NCBI GenBank assembly: GCA_903911985.1
Contig: CAIWFP010000239.1
Span: forward strand, 1-5,094
Length of the DNA: 5,094 bases
Reading direction: 5' to 3'
Source: an uncultured Sphingomonadales bacterium
Lineage (GTDB): Bacteria; Pseudomonadota; Alphaproteobacteria; Sphingomonadales; Sphingomonadaceae
Positions 1 through 5,094 of this stretch are shown here, piece after piece. Both the position numbers and the translations under genes were made by a program. Position 1 is the stretch's first letter. Each line of letters opens with the position of its first letter. The notes below the pieces were generated by a model that made no database searches, was not told the DNA's origin, and worked only from the letters and a program-made list of their open reading frames with translations.

Positions 1-472
1 CCGCCGGGCGGCCATCGACGATGACCTTGGGCTGGCCGGTGCTGCCGCCACTGGTGCAGGCCTTCCACGAGGCGGCGATGTGCGGTGTGTGTGGCGGTTC
101 GACCGGGTCGTTTGCGCCGGGTGCGGGCAGATCGGGCTCGGCGATGAAGCAGCCGGGCCGCATGGTGGCGAGGATGGGGTCCAGCTCCGCCTTCGGCAGC
201 TTGGTGGAGAGCGGAGCGGGTGTGGCCCCGCAGGCGTAGATCGCGAAGGTGAGGGCGAGAAATTCTGGACCATTGGGCAGGGCGAAGGCGACGAGATCGT
301 CTGGCGCAACCCCGCGCCCGCCAAGCCACGCCGCAAGCTGTGCCGCGCGCCGGTCCAGCGCGCCAAAGCTCCAGCGTTGCCCGGCGTGGACGATCGCCTC
401 GCGCGCCGGGGGATGGCGCGAGAGGCAGGTCGCCAGCGGCAGGAGAGGGTCAGAAACCAACCTTGTCACCAC
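1..472 (-). CDS. AMP-forming acyl-CoA ligase, N-terminal part (runs off left edge)
   Basis: This is an adenylate-forming ligase (AMP-binding, PF00501) that would activate a carboxylic acid with ATP and CoA. About 157 codons are open up to the left edge, so the catalytic core and C-terminal domain lie outside. Visible in order: an N-terminal stretch reading SDPLLPLATCLSRHP, a WSFGALDRRAAQLAAWL helix, LPNGPEFLALTFAIYACGATPAPLS (residues given in two overlapping parts of the usual ligase core), and at about residues 136-148 the ATP-binding P-loop TSGGSTGQPKVIV. The SGGSTG form, instead of the common SGTTG, recalls bile-acid-CoA ligase-like members. There is no ATG. Start options are GTG at 472, GTG at 469 or TTG at 460. 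All overlap the end of the BKACE gene, implying translational coupling. I take 472 as the longest reading, but the start is uncertain. Family is secure; substrate is unknown and an alicyclic or polycyclic acid is inferred from the neighbours. Confidence 0.88.
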   Translation of the reverse strand, partial: MVTRLVSDPLLPLATCLSRHPPAREAIVHAGQRWSFGALDRRAAQLAAWLGGRGVAPDDLVAFALPNGPEFLALTFAIYACGATPAPLSTKLPKAELDPILATMRPGCFIAEPDLPAPGANDPVEPPHTPHIAASWKACTSGGSTGQPKVIVDGRPA

Positions 473-1379
473 CCTTGAGGCTGAGGATGTCGCGGGCCTC
501 GGCGGGGGTTGCGATATCGAGGCCGAGGCCCTCGATGATCTGGCGCACGCGGGTGACCTGCGAGGCGTTGGTGGGCGCAAGTTCGCCGCGACCCAGCCAC
601 AGCGAATCCTCCAGCCCCACGCGGACATGACCACCCATGCTGGCCGCCATCGCCGCCACCTTCATCTGGTTGGCGCCCGCCGCCAGCACCGACCAGCGGT
701 AATTGTCGCCGAACAGGCGGTCGGCGGTGCGATTCATGTGCATCACATCATCCGGATGCGCGCCGATGCCGCCCAGCAGGCCAAAGCAGGTCTGGATGAA
801 CAGCGGTGCCTGCACCAAGCCTTCCTGCCAGAAATAATGCAGATTATAGAGGTGGCTGGTGTCGTAACACTCGAACTCGTAGCGGGCGCCGGTGGCGTTC
901 AGTGTCTCCAGCGCATAGCGGATATCCTTGAAGCTGTTACGGAACACGAGGTCGTCCGAATTGCGCAGCATCGGCTCTTCCCAGTCGTGCTTGAACTCCT
1001 TGTAGCGTTTCAGCATCGGGAACAGGCCGAAGTTCATCGAGCCCATGTTGAGGCTGGCGACCTCGGGTTTCCACACCTCGGCCGGGCGCACGCGCTCTTC
1101 CACGGGCATATAGGGCGAGCCGCCGGTGGTGAGGTTGACCACCACATCCGAGGCCTGCTTGATGACCTGAAGGAAGGGCGCGAAGGCTTCCGGCGTCTGG
1201 TCGGGCCGCCCATCAACCGGGTTGCGCGCGTGCAGGTGGACGATGGCCGCCCCCGCCTCGGCCGCGCCCAGCGCGCTCTCGGCGATTTCCTCGGGCGTGA
1301 CCGGCAGATAGGGCGACATCGAGGGGGTGTGGATCGACCCCGTGATCGCGCAGCTGATGATGACCTTGTGTGCAGCCAT
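450..1379 (-). CDS. Beta-keto acid cleavage enzyme (BKACE, DUF849 family)
   Basis: 309 residues, complete. BKACE enzymes (PF05853; founding member Kce, 3-keto-5-aminohexanoate cleavage enzyme) are Zn-dependent TIM barrels. They react a free beta-keto acid with acetyl-CoA to give a shorter acyl-CoA and acetoacetate. The Zn-binding HxH pair is His48/His50 in IVHLHARNP. The third ligand Glu257 and catalytic Asp258 lie in RVGLED, with Arg253 at the same spacing as Arg226/Glu230/Asp231 of Kce. A NLTTGGS segment (82-88) and SLNMGSMNFG (109-118) match the active-site strands. A segment around 120-155, with KRYKEFKHDWEE, makes it longer than Kce, as in a common proteobacterial subgroup. The ATG at 1379 has a good ribosome site 6 nt upstream. 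It lies 36 nt after the CoA-transferase gene and overlaps the ligase start. Automatic pipelines would probably call it 3-keto-5-aminohexanoate cleavage protein. Nothing here indicates lysine fermentation, so the beta-keto substrate is unknown and probably comes from this operon's pathway. Confidence 0.93.
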   Translation of the reverse strand: MAAHKVIISCAITGSIHTPSMSPYLPVTPEEIAESALGAAEAGAAIVHLHARNPVDGRPDQTPEAFAPFLQVIKQASDVVVNLTTGGSPYMPVEERVRPAEVWKPEVASLNMGSMNFGLFPMLKRYKEFKHDWEEPMLRNSDDLVFRNSFKDIRYALETLNATGARYEFECYDTSHLYNLHYFWQEGLVQAPLFIQTCFGLLGGIGAHPDDVMHMNRTADRLFGDNYRWSVLAAGANQMKVAAMAASMGGHVRVGLEDSLWLGRGELAPTNASQVTRVRQIIEGLGLDIATPAEARDILSLKGGDKVGF

Positions 1380-1385
1380 GTAAAA

Positions 1386-1394
1386 CTCTCCCTT
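1386..1394 (-). promoter_or_regulatory. Ribosome binding site of the BKACE gene
   Basis: Reading the minus strand, AAGGGAGAG lies 6 nt before the ATG at 1379. It is a strong purine-rich Shine-Dalgarno match within the 36-nt gap after the CoA-transferase stop. It supports this start and suggests independent ribosome loading on this gene. Confidence 0.75.
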
Positions 1395-1415
1395 AAGCGG
1401 CTTCGTTGAACGCGC

Positions 1416-2654
1416 CTAGATTTGTGCCGCGACGCCGCGCCATGCCGATGACAGCGCATCGCGGTGTTCCGGCGCGGCGATGGCGATGAGGGCCGCGGCG
1501 CGCTGCGGGTAATCGAGCGCGCGCAGGTCCGCGATGCCATGTTCGGTGACGATGATGTCGATGTCGAACCGGGAGAGCGAGACGGGGCCATGCCCGGCGC
1601 CGGGCGGGACGATGCGGCTGATGTCCCTGGCCGCGGCGGGCAGGGCGATGATGCGCAAGCCCCCCGGGCCGCGTCTTGCCCCCCGCGCATAGTCGCTGGC
1701 GCCGCCGGGGCCGGACTGGAAGCCGCGCGATGACGCCTCGGCATAGGCCTGACCGAACAGGTCGACCTCCATCGCCGAATTGATTGTCACCAGCCGGTCG
1801 ATTCCCGCCAAAGTCGCGGGGTCATGGGTGACATTGACCGGGCGGAACTGGAAATGGGGGTGGTCGAGCCCCCGGTAAAGCGCCTCGCTGCCGATGGCGA
1901 CGCCGACCAGCGCCGAGGGCCCCGGCGCCATCGCGCCCGAGGCGAGCAGGGCCAGAGCGCCATCGCCGATCAGCCCGCTGTGAAAGCACAGGTTCCTGTG
2001 GCCGCATAGTGCAGCCAGCACGGCATCGGGCAATTTGCCCAAACCCGTCTGGATGGTGGCGCCATCGGGCACGAGGCCGGCCACCAGCCCGGCAATGGTC
2101 AGGCTGGTTTCATCGGGTTCGCCGCCACCCATGCCCAGCAGCGCCTGCTCGCCCTCGAAGGCGGCGGTAAGTTCGGCATAGGGGATGCCGGGGTCACCGG
2201 GCGTGCGGGGCATCGCCGGGTTGATATGGGCGATGCGGGTGGGAATATCGCGCCACAGGGCGGCGATGAAGGCGACTTCGGTGCCGAAGCTGCAATTGCC
2301 ATGTTCGTCGGGCGGGGAGCACATGAACAGCGCCGCCTGCGGGGGCTGGCGCCGATAAAGCGCAAGGATATCCTGATAGCACAGCGGCAGGAAGCGGCTG
2401 CGCTGCGCCGTTTTACGCAATTCCGGTGTCTGGAAAAAGGTCAGCACCCGGCTGTCGGCACCGGCCCGCCAGTCCTGCCGGTTGAGGCCGGGTACGAAAA
2501 TGCCGGAAAATGCCATGTCGCCCAGCGCATCGCCCGCCGAGGCGATCTCGGCCGCCAGCAGGCTGGATTCCGCCGAGCAGGACGAAACCAGCGTCAGCCC
2601 GCCCGCAGGCAGGGCCGACGCCAGATCACCGGGACGCAGGATGGGTGTGGTCAT
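1416..2654 (-). CDS. Acetyl-CoA hydrolase/CoA-transferase family protein
   Basis: 412 residues, complete, of the single-chain class I CoA-transferase family that includes 4-hydroxybutyrate, succinyl and acetate CoA-transferases and yeast Ach1 (PF02550 plus PF13336). Such enzymes move CoA between carboxylic acids through a glutamyl-CoA intermediate. The N-terminal half carries SPPDEHGNCSFG (113-124) and INPAMPRTPGD (145-154). The C-terminal half carries TGLGKLPDAV (203-212), the INSAMEVDLFGQ motif (291-302) with the probable catalytic Glu296, SGPGGASDYARGA (314-326) and TEHGIADLR (370-378). All the expected landmarks are present, so it should be active as a transferase; hydrolase is the other family activity. 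The stretch after the catalytic Glu (AYAEASSRG) departs from the usual VNAE-type consensus. ATG at 2654 follows the BadI-like gene by 19 nt. In this operon it could pass CoA to the pathway acid or to the acetoacetate made by BKACE. Family is secure; substrate pair is unknown. Confidence 0.93.
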   Translation of the reverse strand: MTTPILRPGDLASALPAGGLTLVSSCSAESSLLAAEIASAGDALGDMAFSGIFVPGLNRQDWRAGADSRVLTFFQTPELRKTAQRSRFLPLCYQDILALYRRQPPQAALFMCSPPDEHGNCSFGTEVAFIAALWRDIPTRIAHINPAMPRTPGDPGIPYAELTAAFEGEQALLGMGGGEPDETSLTIAGLVAGLVPDGATIQTGLGKLPDAVLAALCGHRNLCFHSGLIGDGALALLASGAMAPGPSALVGVAIGSEALYRGLDHPHFQFRPVNVTHDPATLAGIDRLVTINSAMEVDLFGQAYAEASSRGFQSGPGGASDYARGARRGPGGLRIIALPAAARDISRIVPPGAGHGPVSLSRFDIDIIVTEHGIADLRALDYPQRAAALIAIAAPEHRDALSSAWRGVAAQI

Positions 2655-2662
2655 GACCTGCG

Positions 2663-2667
2663 TCCCT
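2663..2667 (-). promoter_or_regulatory. Ribosome binding site of the CoA-transferase gene
   Basis: Minus-strand AGGGA lies 8 nt before the ATG at 2654, within the 19-nt gap after the BadI-like stop codon. It is a moderate match, consistent with that start. Confidence 0.5.
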
Positions 2668-2673
2668 GTGCCG

Positions 2674-3468
2674 TTACTTCACGAAGGCGTGAGAATCGGG
2701 CGCGCGCTTTTCCTGGAAGGCGCGCATGCCTTCCTTCGATTCCTCGGTATCGTAGAACAGCTTGACCGAGTTCAGCGCCAGCATGGAAATGCCCCGGATG
2801 TTGTCGCTGTCGGCATTGAAGCTGCGCTTGGCGAGCGCCAGCGCCGTGGGCGAACGCTGGCCGAGCATCTCGGTCCACTCGTTGACCGCCGCATCGAGGT
2901 CCGCCGCCGGGACGACCTTGTTGACCAGACCCATCTCCATGGCTTCCTGAGCGGAGTACTGAAGGTTCAGATACCAGATTTCGCGGGCCTTCTTGTCACC
3001 CACATGGCGGGCGAGGAAGGCCGTGCCCCAGCCAGCGTCGACCGAGCCGACCTTCGGCCCGACTTGCCCCAGCTTGGCGGTGTCGGCGGCGATGCTGAGG
3101 TCGCACAGGGTGGCGAAGACATTGCCGCCGCCAATGGCAAAACCGTTGATCCGGGCGATGACGGGCTTGGGGATATCGCGAATGATCGACTGGAATTCAT
3201 CGATCGGCAGGCCAACGATGCCGCGACCGTCGTATTGCCCGTCCTTGGCGCTCTGGTCGCCGCCGGTGCAGAAGGCCTTGTCGCCGGCGCCGGTGAGCAC
3301 CACCGAGGAAACGCCCTTGTCGTCGGCCGCCAGCTTGAAGGCAGTGATCAGCTCCTCGATCGTTTGCGCGCGGAAGGCGTTATAGAGCTTGGGGCGGTTG
3401 ATGATGACCCATGCGGCGCGGCCGCGAACTTCATAGATGATGTCTTCGAACTGGGGTGCGGCGCTCAT
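2674..3468 (-). CDS. badI: 2-ketocyclohexanecarboxyl-CoA hydrolase-like ring-opening crotonase (BadI-like)
   Basis: 264 residues, complete; crotonase superfamily (PF00378). BadI hydrolytically opens the ring of 2-ketocyclohexane-1-carboxyl-CoA to pimeloyl-CoA, a reverse-Dieckmann cleavage. It is the closest functional relative of MenB. Seen here: FEDIIYEVRG near the N-terminus; AFCTGGDQ (65-72) and FAIGGGNV (110-117), forming the oxyanion hole; YDGRGIVGLP (79-88), which matches what I recall of BadI and differs from MenB; VGPKVGSVDAGWG (136-148), with the conserved acidic Asp144; and LFYDTEES with Tyr239, where MenB/BadI place an active-site tyrosine from the C-terminal region. The ATG at 3468 overlaps the thioesterase stop as ATGA and has a strong ribosome site. 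An in-frame upstream extension exists but reads as thioesterase shadow. The BadH-like neighbour strengthens the call. The ring could be another cyclic beta-keto acyl-CoA. MenB is the alternative, but no menaquinone gene is nearby. Confidence 0.9.
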   Translation of the reverse strand: MSAAPQFEDIIYEVRGRAAWVIINRPKLYNAFRAQTIEELITAFKLAADDKGVSSVVLTGAGDKAFCTGGDQSAKDGQYDGRGIVGLPIDEFQSIIRDIPKPVIARINGFAIGGGNVFATLCDLSIAADTAKLGQVGPKVGSVDAGWGTAFLARHVGDKKAREIWYLNLQYSAQEAMEMGLVNKVVPAADLDAAVNEWTEMLGQRSPTALALAKRSFNADSDNIRGISMLALNSVKLFYDTEESKEGMRAFQEKRAPDSHAFVK

Positions 3469-3893
3469 GGCTGAACCTTTCCTTGGCTGTTGCTGTAGAT
3501 CGCGTGGGACCGGGCGACGGCACGGGTGCCGACAGTCACGATCGCCTGGGTGAAAATCATGGTGCGGGTGGTTTTGACGAGGGTGACGTCGGCCATCAGC
3601 CAGTCGCCGATGGCCGGCGGTGCCAGATAATCGACGTGGAGCGATATCGTCGGCGTGTGATTGCTGCCATCCGGGGCGAGCCGGTTGACGGCAATCGCCT
3701 GCCCATCGAGAAAAGTCGCCATCGCTCCGCCATGCATGGTCCCCAGCCCGTTGCAGTGGTGGGCCGCAACCCGAAGCGCGTAGCGGTTCGCGGCAAAGTC
3801 GAGCCAAACGCACCCGACTGTCCACGCGCCGCCATTCGTCACCTCGACCGGTTGCCAGTCACCGTCAACGTGATGGGGACCATCCATCGTCAT
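3465..3893 (-). CDS. PaaI-type hotdog-fold acyl-CoA thioesterase
   Basis: 142 residues, typical for a single hotdog domain (4HBT, PF03061). Such enzymes hydrolyse acyl-CoA thioesters in the cytoplasm, often to rescue stalled CoA intermediates. The family signature is HHCNGLGTMHGGAMATFLD at residues 45-63. It contains Asn48, the His54-Gly55-Gly56 turn and Asp63, the candidate catalytic acid on the central helix. Downstream TISLHVDYLAPPAIGDWL and TRTMIFTQAIV are the expected beta strands. The start is ATG at 3893, two nt after the dehydrogenase stop. A second ATG at 3887 would remove two residues. No clear Shine-Dalgarno precedes either, so translation is probably by re-initiation. The stop overlaps the BadI-like start by 4 nt. 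In this pathway it could release a free beta-keto acid for BKACE, or be a housekeeping CoA-recycling enzyme; the sequence does not decide. The family call is firm. Confidence 0.88.
   Translation of the reverse strand: MTMDGPHHVDGDWQPVEVTNGGAWTVGCVWLDFAANRYALRVAAHHCNGLGTMHGGAMATFLDGQAIAVNRLAPDGSNHTPTISLHVDYLAPPAIGDWLMADVTLVKTTRTMIFTQAIVTVGTRAVARSHAIYSNSQGKVQP
3476..3484 (-). promoter_or_regulatory. Ribosome binding site of the BadI-like gene
   Basis: Minus-strand AAGGAAAGG ends 7 nt before the ATG at 3468, lying inside the 3' end of the thioesterase gene. It fixes the start at 3468 rather than the longer in-frame reading that begins near 3825. Confidence 0.75.
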
Positions 3894-3895
3894 CG

Positions 3896-4654
3896 TCAGA
3901 GCATGGTGAGACCGCCAGAGATCGAAATCGCCTGGCCGGTGATGAAGGCGCCATCGTCCGAGGCGAGCAGGGCGACCATGCCGGCATAATCTTCCGGCTC
4001 GCCGATGCGGCGCAGCGGAATGCCGCGAACCATCGCGTCCTTCCACTTCTCGGCCTCGGGCCCTTCGCCGACGACAGAGGCCATCATCGGCGTATTCGTC
4101 GGCCCCGGGCAGACGCAGTTGGCCAGCACGTTCTTGCGCGCCAGTTCCCGGGCGATCGACTTGGTGAAGCTGATCAAACCGCCCTTGCAGGCCGAGTAGA
4201 CCGCCTCGTTGGCGGTGCCGACGCGGGCCGCGTCCGAGGCGATGTTGATGATCCGCCCGCCGCCGCGCTGGGCCATGCGCCCGGCCACCGCGAAATGGGT
4301 GTTGAGATTGCCGTTGAGGTTGATGGCAATGACCTTCTGCCAAAAGGCCGGATCGGTTGCCAGAAAGGGCTGTGGCTTGTCCCAGCCGGCATTGTTGACC
4401 AGCGCCCAGACCGGGCCCAGTTCGTTCTCGACCGCTTCGACAGCGGCCTGCACCGCGTCAAAATCGCTGACATCGACCTGCCAGGTGCGCACGGTGGCGT
4501 CGCCCGCCAGCTTGGCGGTTTCCGCCCCGGCCTCGGGGCTGAGATCGAAGATCGCGACCTTGCAGCCCTCTTGCGCCAGACGCAGCACGAGCGCCCTGCC
4601 AATACCCTGTCCACCGCCGGTCACGATGGCTACTTTGCCTGCCAAACCCTTCAC
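3896..4654 (-). CDS. badH: NAD-dependent short-chain dehydrogenase, BadH-like (2-hydroxycyclohexanecarboxyl-CoA dehydrogenase type)
   Basis: 252 residues, complete; classical SDR (PF13561). BadH oxidises 2-hydroxycyclohexane-1-carboxyl-CoA to the 2-keto compound, the substrate of BadI. Visible: the cofactor motif TGGGQGIG (12-19); Asp37 at the end of the second strand, favouring NAD over NADP; NNAG (87-90); and the tetrad Asn112, Ser140, Tyr153, Lys157 in NIASDAARVG and YSACKGG. The stretches NIASDAARVG, VCPGPT and FITGQAISISGGLTM are very like BadH as I remember it, more so than FabG. The start is GTG at 4654 with a perfect GGAGG 5 nt upstream. It sits 29 nt after the MarR gene and 2 nt before the thioesterase. 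Together with the BadI-like gene it rebuilds the ketone-forming and ring-opening steps of alicyclic acid degradation. SDR assignment is certain. The exact hydroxyacyl-CoA substrate is inferred, and a FabG-like or 3-hydroxyacyl-CoA role remains possible. Confidence 0.9.
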   Translation of the reverse strand: MKGLAGKVAIVTGGGQGIGRALVLRLAQEGCKVAIFDLSPEAGAETAKLAGDATVRTWQVDVSDFDAVQAAVEAVENELGPVWALVNNAGWDKPQPFLATDPAFWQKVIAINLNGNLNTHFAVAGRMAQRGGGRIINIASDAARVGTANEAVYSACKGGLISFTKSIARELARKNVLANCVCPGPTNTPMMASVVGEGPEAEKWKDAMVRGIPLRRIGEPEDYAGMVALLASDDGAFITGQAISISGGLTML

Positions 4655-4659
4655 TTAAT

Positions 4660-4664
4660 CCTCC
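4660..4664 (-). promoter_or_regulatory. Ribosome binding site deciding the GTG start of the dehydrogenase
   Basis: Minus-strand GGAGG is a perfect Shine-Dalgarno core 5 nt before GTG at 4654. It decides the start, since there is no in-frame ATG at the N-terminus. An out-of-frame ATG at 4666 overlaps the site and stops after three codons. Confidence 0.8.
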
Positions 4665-4679
4665 ATTGGTTGTGTGGAG
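4661..4679 (-). promoter_or_regulatory. Small inverted repeat that could mask the dehydrogenase ribosome site
   Basis: CTCCA at 4661-4665 and TGGAG at 4675-4679 on the plus strand are perfect 5-nt complements separated by 9 nt. In the transcript the upstream CUCCA can pair with the UGGAG that contains the Shine-Dalgarno of the dehydrogenase. A ribosome ending at the MarR stop (4684-4686) would cover the upstream arm, so the pairing could couple the two genes. Five base pairs is short and may be chance. Confidence 0.3.
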
Positions 4680-4683
4680 CAGT

Positions 4684-5094
4684 CTAGATTTCCTGCTTGT
4701 CGGGATCGCCGCCAATCATGTTGATCAACTGCTCCTTGATCTGCAGCAGCACGGCCGCTGCCTGATCGAGTTCGTTTTCGGATACGGCGGTCAAAATCTC
4801 GGTTTCGACAATGTCCACATTCTCGCGGATGGTCGAAACGAGCTTCTGGCCCGCCTTGGTAAGAAACACACGGCGGGCCCTGGCATCCCGCTCGTCGGCG
4901 CGGCGTTCGACAAAGCCGCCCGCTTCCATACGGTCTATCAGCCCGCCAATGGCCACCTTGGTCAGGTCGAGATCGGCGGCGAGCGCGGTCTGGGTCATGC
5001 CGTCGCGGCGCGAAAGAAAGGCCAGAACCCACCATTGCGAACGGGTGATGCCCAGCGGCTTGAGCGAACGGTCCACCACGATGCGGCGCAACCG
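4684..5094 (-). CDS. MarR-family transcriptional regulator, N-terminus beyond right edge
   Basis: 136 visible residues up to the edge; MarR proteins are usually about 140-170, so roughly 10-30 residues are missing. The frame is open to base 5094. The TTG at 5091 is probably internal, because the sequence before and after it reads as a continuous MarR N-terminal helix (RLRRIVVDRSLKPLGITRS). Seen next: the winged helix-turn-helix, with TQTALAADLDLTKVAIGGL as the recognition region, then the wing with the family's D-x-R-x-R signature in RADERDARARRVFLT, then a C-terminal dimerisation helix. MarR repressors are cytoplasmic dimers that leave DNA when a small ligand binds. As first gene before BadH- and BadI-like genes it resembles the arrangement of BadR of R. 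palustris, a MarR protein reported to respond to 2-ketocyclohexanecarboxyl-CoA. I infer a similar CoA-thioester or acid ligand. Its operator would lie upstream, outside the window. Confidence 0.9.
   Translation of the reverse strand, partial: RLRRIVVDRSLKPLGITRSQWWVLAFLSRRDGMTQTALAADLDLTKVAIGGLIDRMEAGGFVERRADERDARARRVFLTKAGQKLVSTIRENVDIVETEILTAVSENELDQAAAVLLQIKEQLINMIGGDPDKQEI

Larger units (their letters stand above)
1..5094 (-). other. Predicted single operon: regulator, ring opening, CoA handling and BKACE genes
   Basis: Seven genes run in the same direction with junctions of 29 nt, 2 nt, a 4-nt overlap, 19 nt, 36 nt and an overlap of about 23 nt. No gap has room for a convincing promoter or terminator. 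The functions form one theme, activation and cleavage of CoA thioesters of an alicyclic acid. Both ends continue outside the window, so promoter, operator and any acyl-CoA dehydrogenase or hydratase genes are not visible. Confidence 0.8.

Noticed and set aside
249..1409. Long plus-strand open frame of 386 codons opposite the BKACE gene
   Set aside because: Its protein is low-complexity, rich in Arg, Ala, His and Gly, with no recognisable domain. It is the antisense shadow of a GC-rich gene whose minus-strand product has full catalytic motifs.
1380..1415. Possible terminator or internal promoter in the largest gap
   Set aside because: The 36 nt contain no stable inverted repeat followed by T-rich sequence and no convincing -35/-10 pair. 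Only a ribosome binding site is evident.
2674..3468. MenB (1,4-dihydroxy-2-naphthoyl-CoA synthase) as the primary call
   Set aside because: The oxyanion and C-terminal motifs are shared, but the 79-88 segment matches BadI better and no menaquinone genes adjoin. A BadH-like partner is present. It is kept as an alternative only.
2482..3474. Plus-strand open frame of 330 codons opposite the BadI-like gene
   Set aside because: It covers a gene with clear crotonase motifs, has no family signature of its own, and comes from GC-biased codon positions.
2674..3825. Reading the BadI-like protein with a 119-residue N-terminal extension
   Set aside because: The extension is thioesterase shadow sequence. 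The ATG at 3468 has a strong ribosome site and gives the usual crotonase length.
3465..4343. Reading the thioesterase as a 292-residue protein starting inside the dehydrogenase
   Set aside because: The first 150 residues are out-of-frame dehydrogenase sequence with Arg-rich composition. The hotdog domain begins after the ATG at 3893, and 142 residues is the normal family size.
4655..4666. Three-codon mini frame (Met-Glu-Asp-stop) just before the dehydrogenase GTG
   Set aside because: Its ATG overlaps the Shine-Dalgarno and has no ribosome site of its own. It is most likely chance.

Overview
The window holds seven protein-coding genes, all on the minus strand, with almost no intergenic space. 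The DNA is G+C-rich (about two-thirds by eye). Codon positions are strongly GC-biased, which opens many spurious antisense frames. The protein sequences look proteobacterial, most likely an alphaproteobacterium. The source cannot be fixed from sequence alone. The window appears to sit inside one operon that is cut at both ends.

In transcription order (right to left) the genes are: (1) a MarR-family repressor missing its N-terminus at the right edge (4684-5094); (2) an NAD-type short-chain dehydrogenase resembling BadH (3896-4654, GTG start); (3) a small PaaI-type hotdog thioesterase (3465-3893); (4) a crotonase-fold ring-opening hydrolase strongly resembling BadI, 2-ketocyclohexanecarboxyl-CoA hydrolase (2674-3468); (5) an acetyl-CoA hydrolase/CoA-transferase family protein (1416-2654); (6) a beta-keto acid cleavage enzyme, BKACE/DUF849 (450-1379); (7) the N-terminal part of an AMP-forming acyl-CoA ligase running off the left edge (1-472, non-ATG start, overlapping gene 6). 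Junctions are 29 nt, 2 nt, a 4-nt ATGA overlap, 19 nt, 36 nt and an overlap of about 23 nt.

The likely joint function is CoA-dependent breakdown of an alicyclic carboxylic acid. The ligase activates an acid. The dehydrogenase makes a cyclic beta-keto acyl-CoA. The BadI-like hydrolase opens the ring. In Rhodopseudomonas palustris the BadH/BadI pair converts 2-hydroxycyclohexanecarboxyl-CoA to pimeloyl-CoA, and a MarR protein (BadR) controls those genes, so the regulator fits too. The unusual part is that thioesterase, CoA-transferase and BKACE genes share the transcript. Together they could process a beta-keto acid without a classical thiolase: release the free beta-keto acid, exchange it with acetyl-CoA to give a shorter acyl-CoA plus acetoacetate, then reactivate the acetoacetate. 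That combination is the best candidate here for something undescribed. The true substrate is not visible, and no acyl-CoA dehydrogenase or hydratase lies inside the window.

I see no tRNA, rRNA, CRISPR array, insertion sequence or convincing terminator. No stretch longer than about 40 bases lacks a gene.
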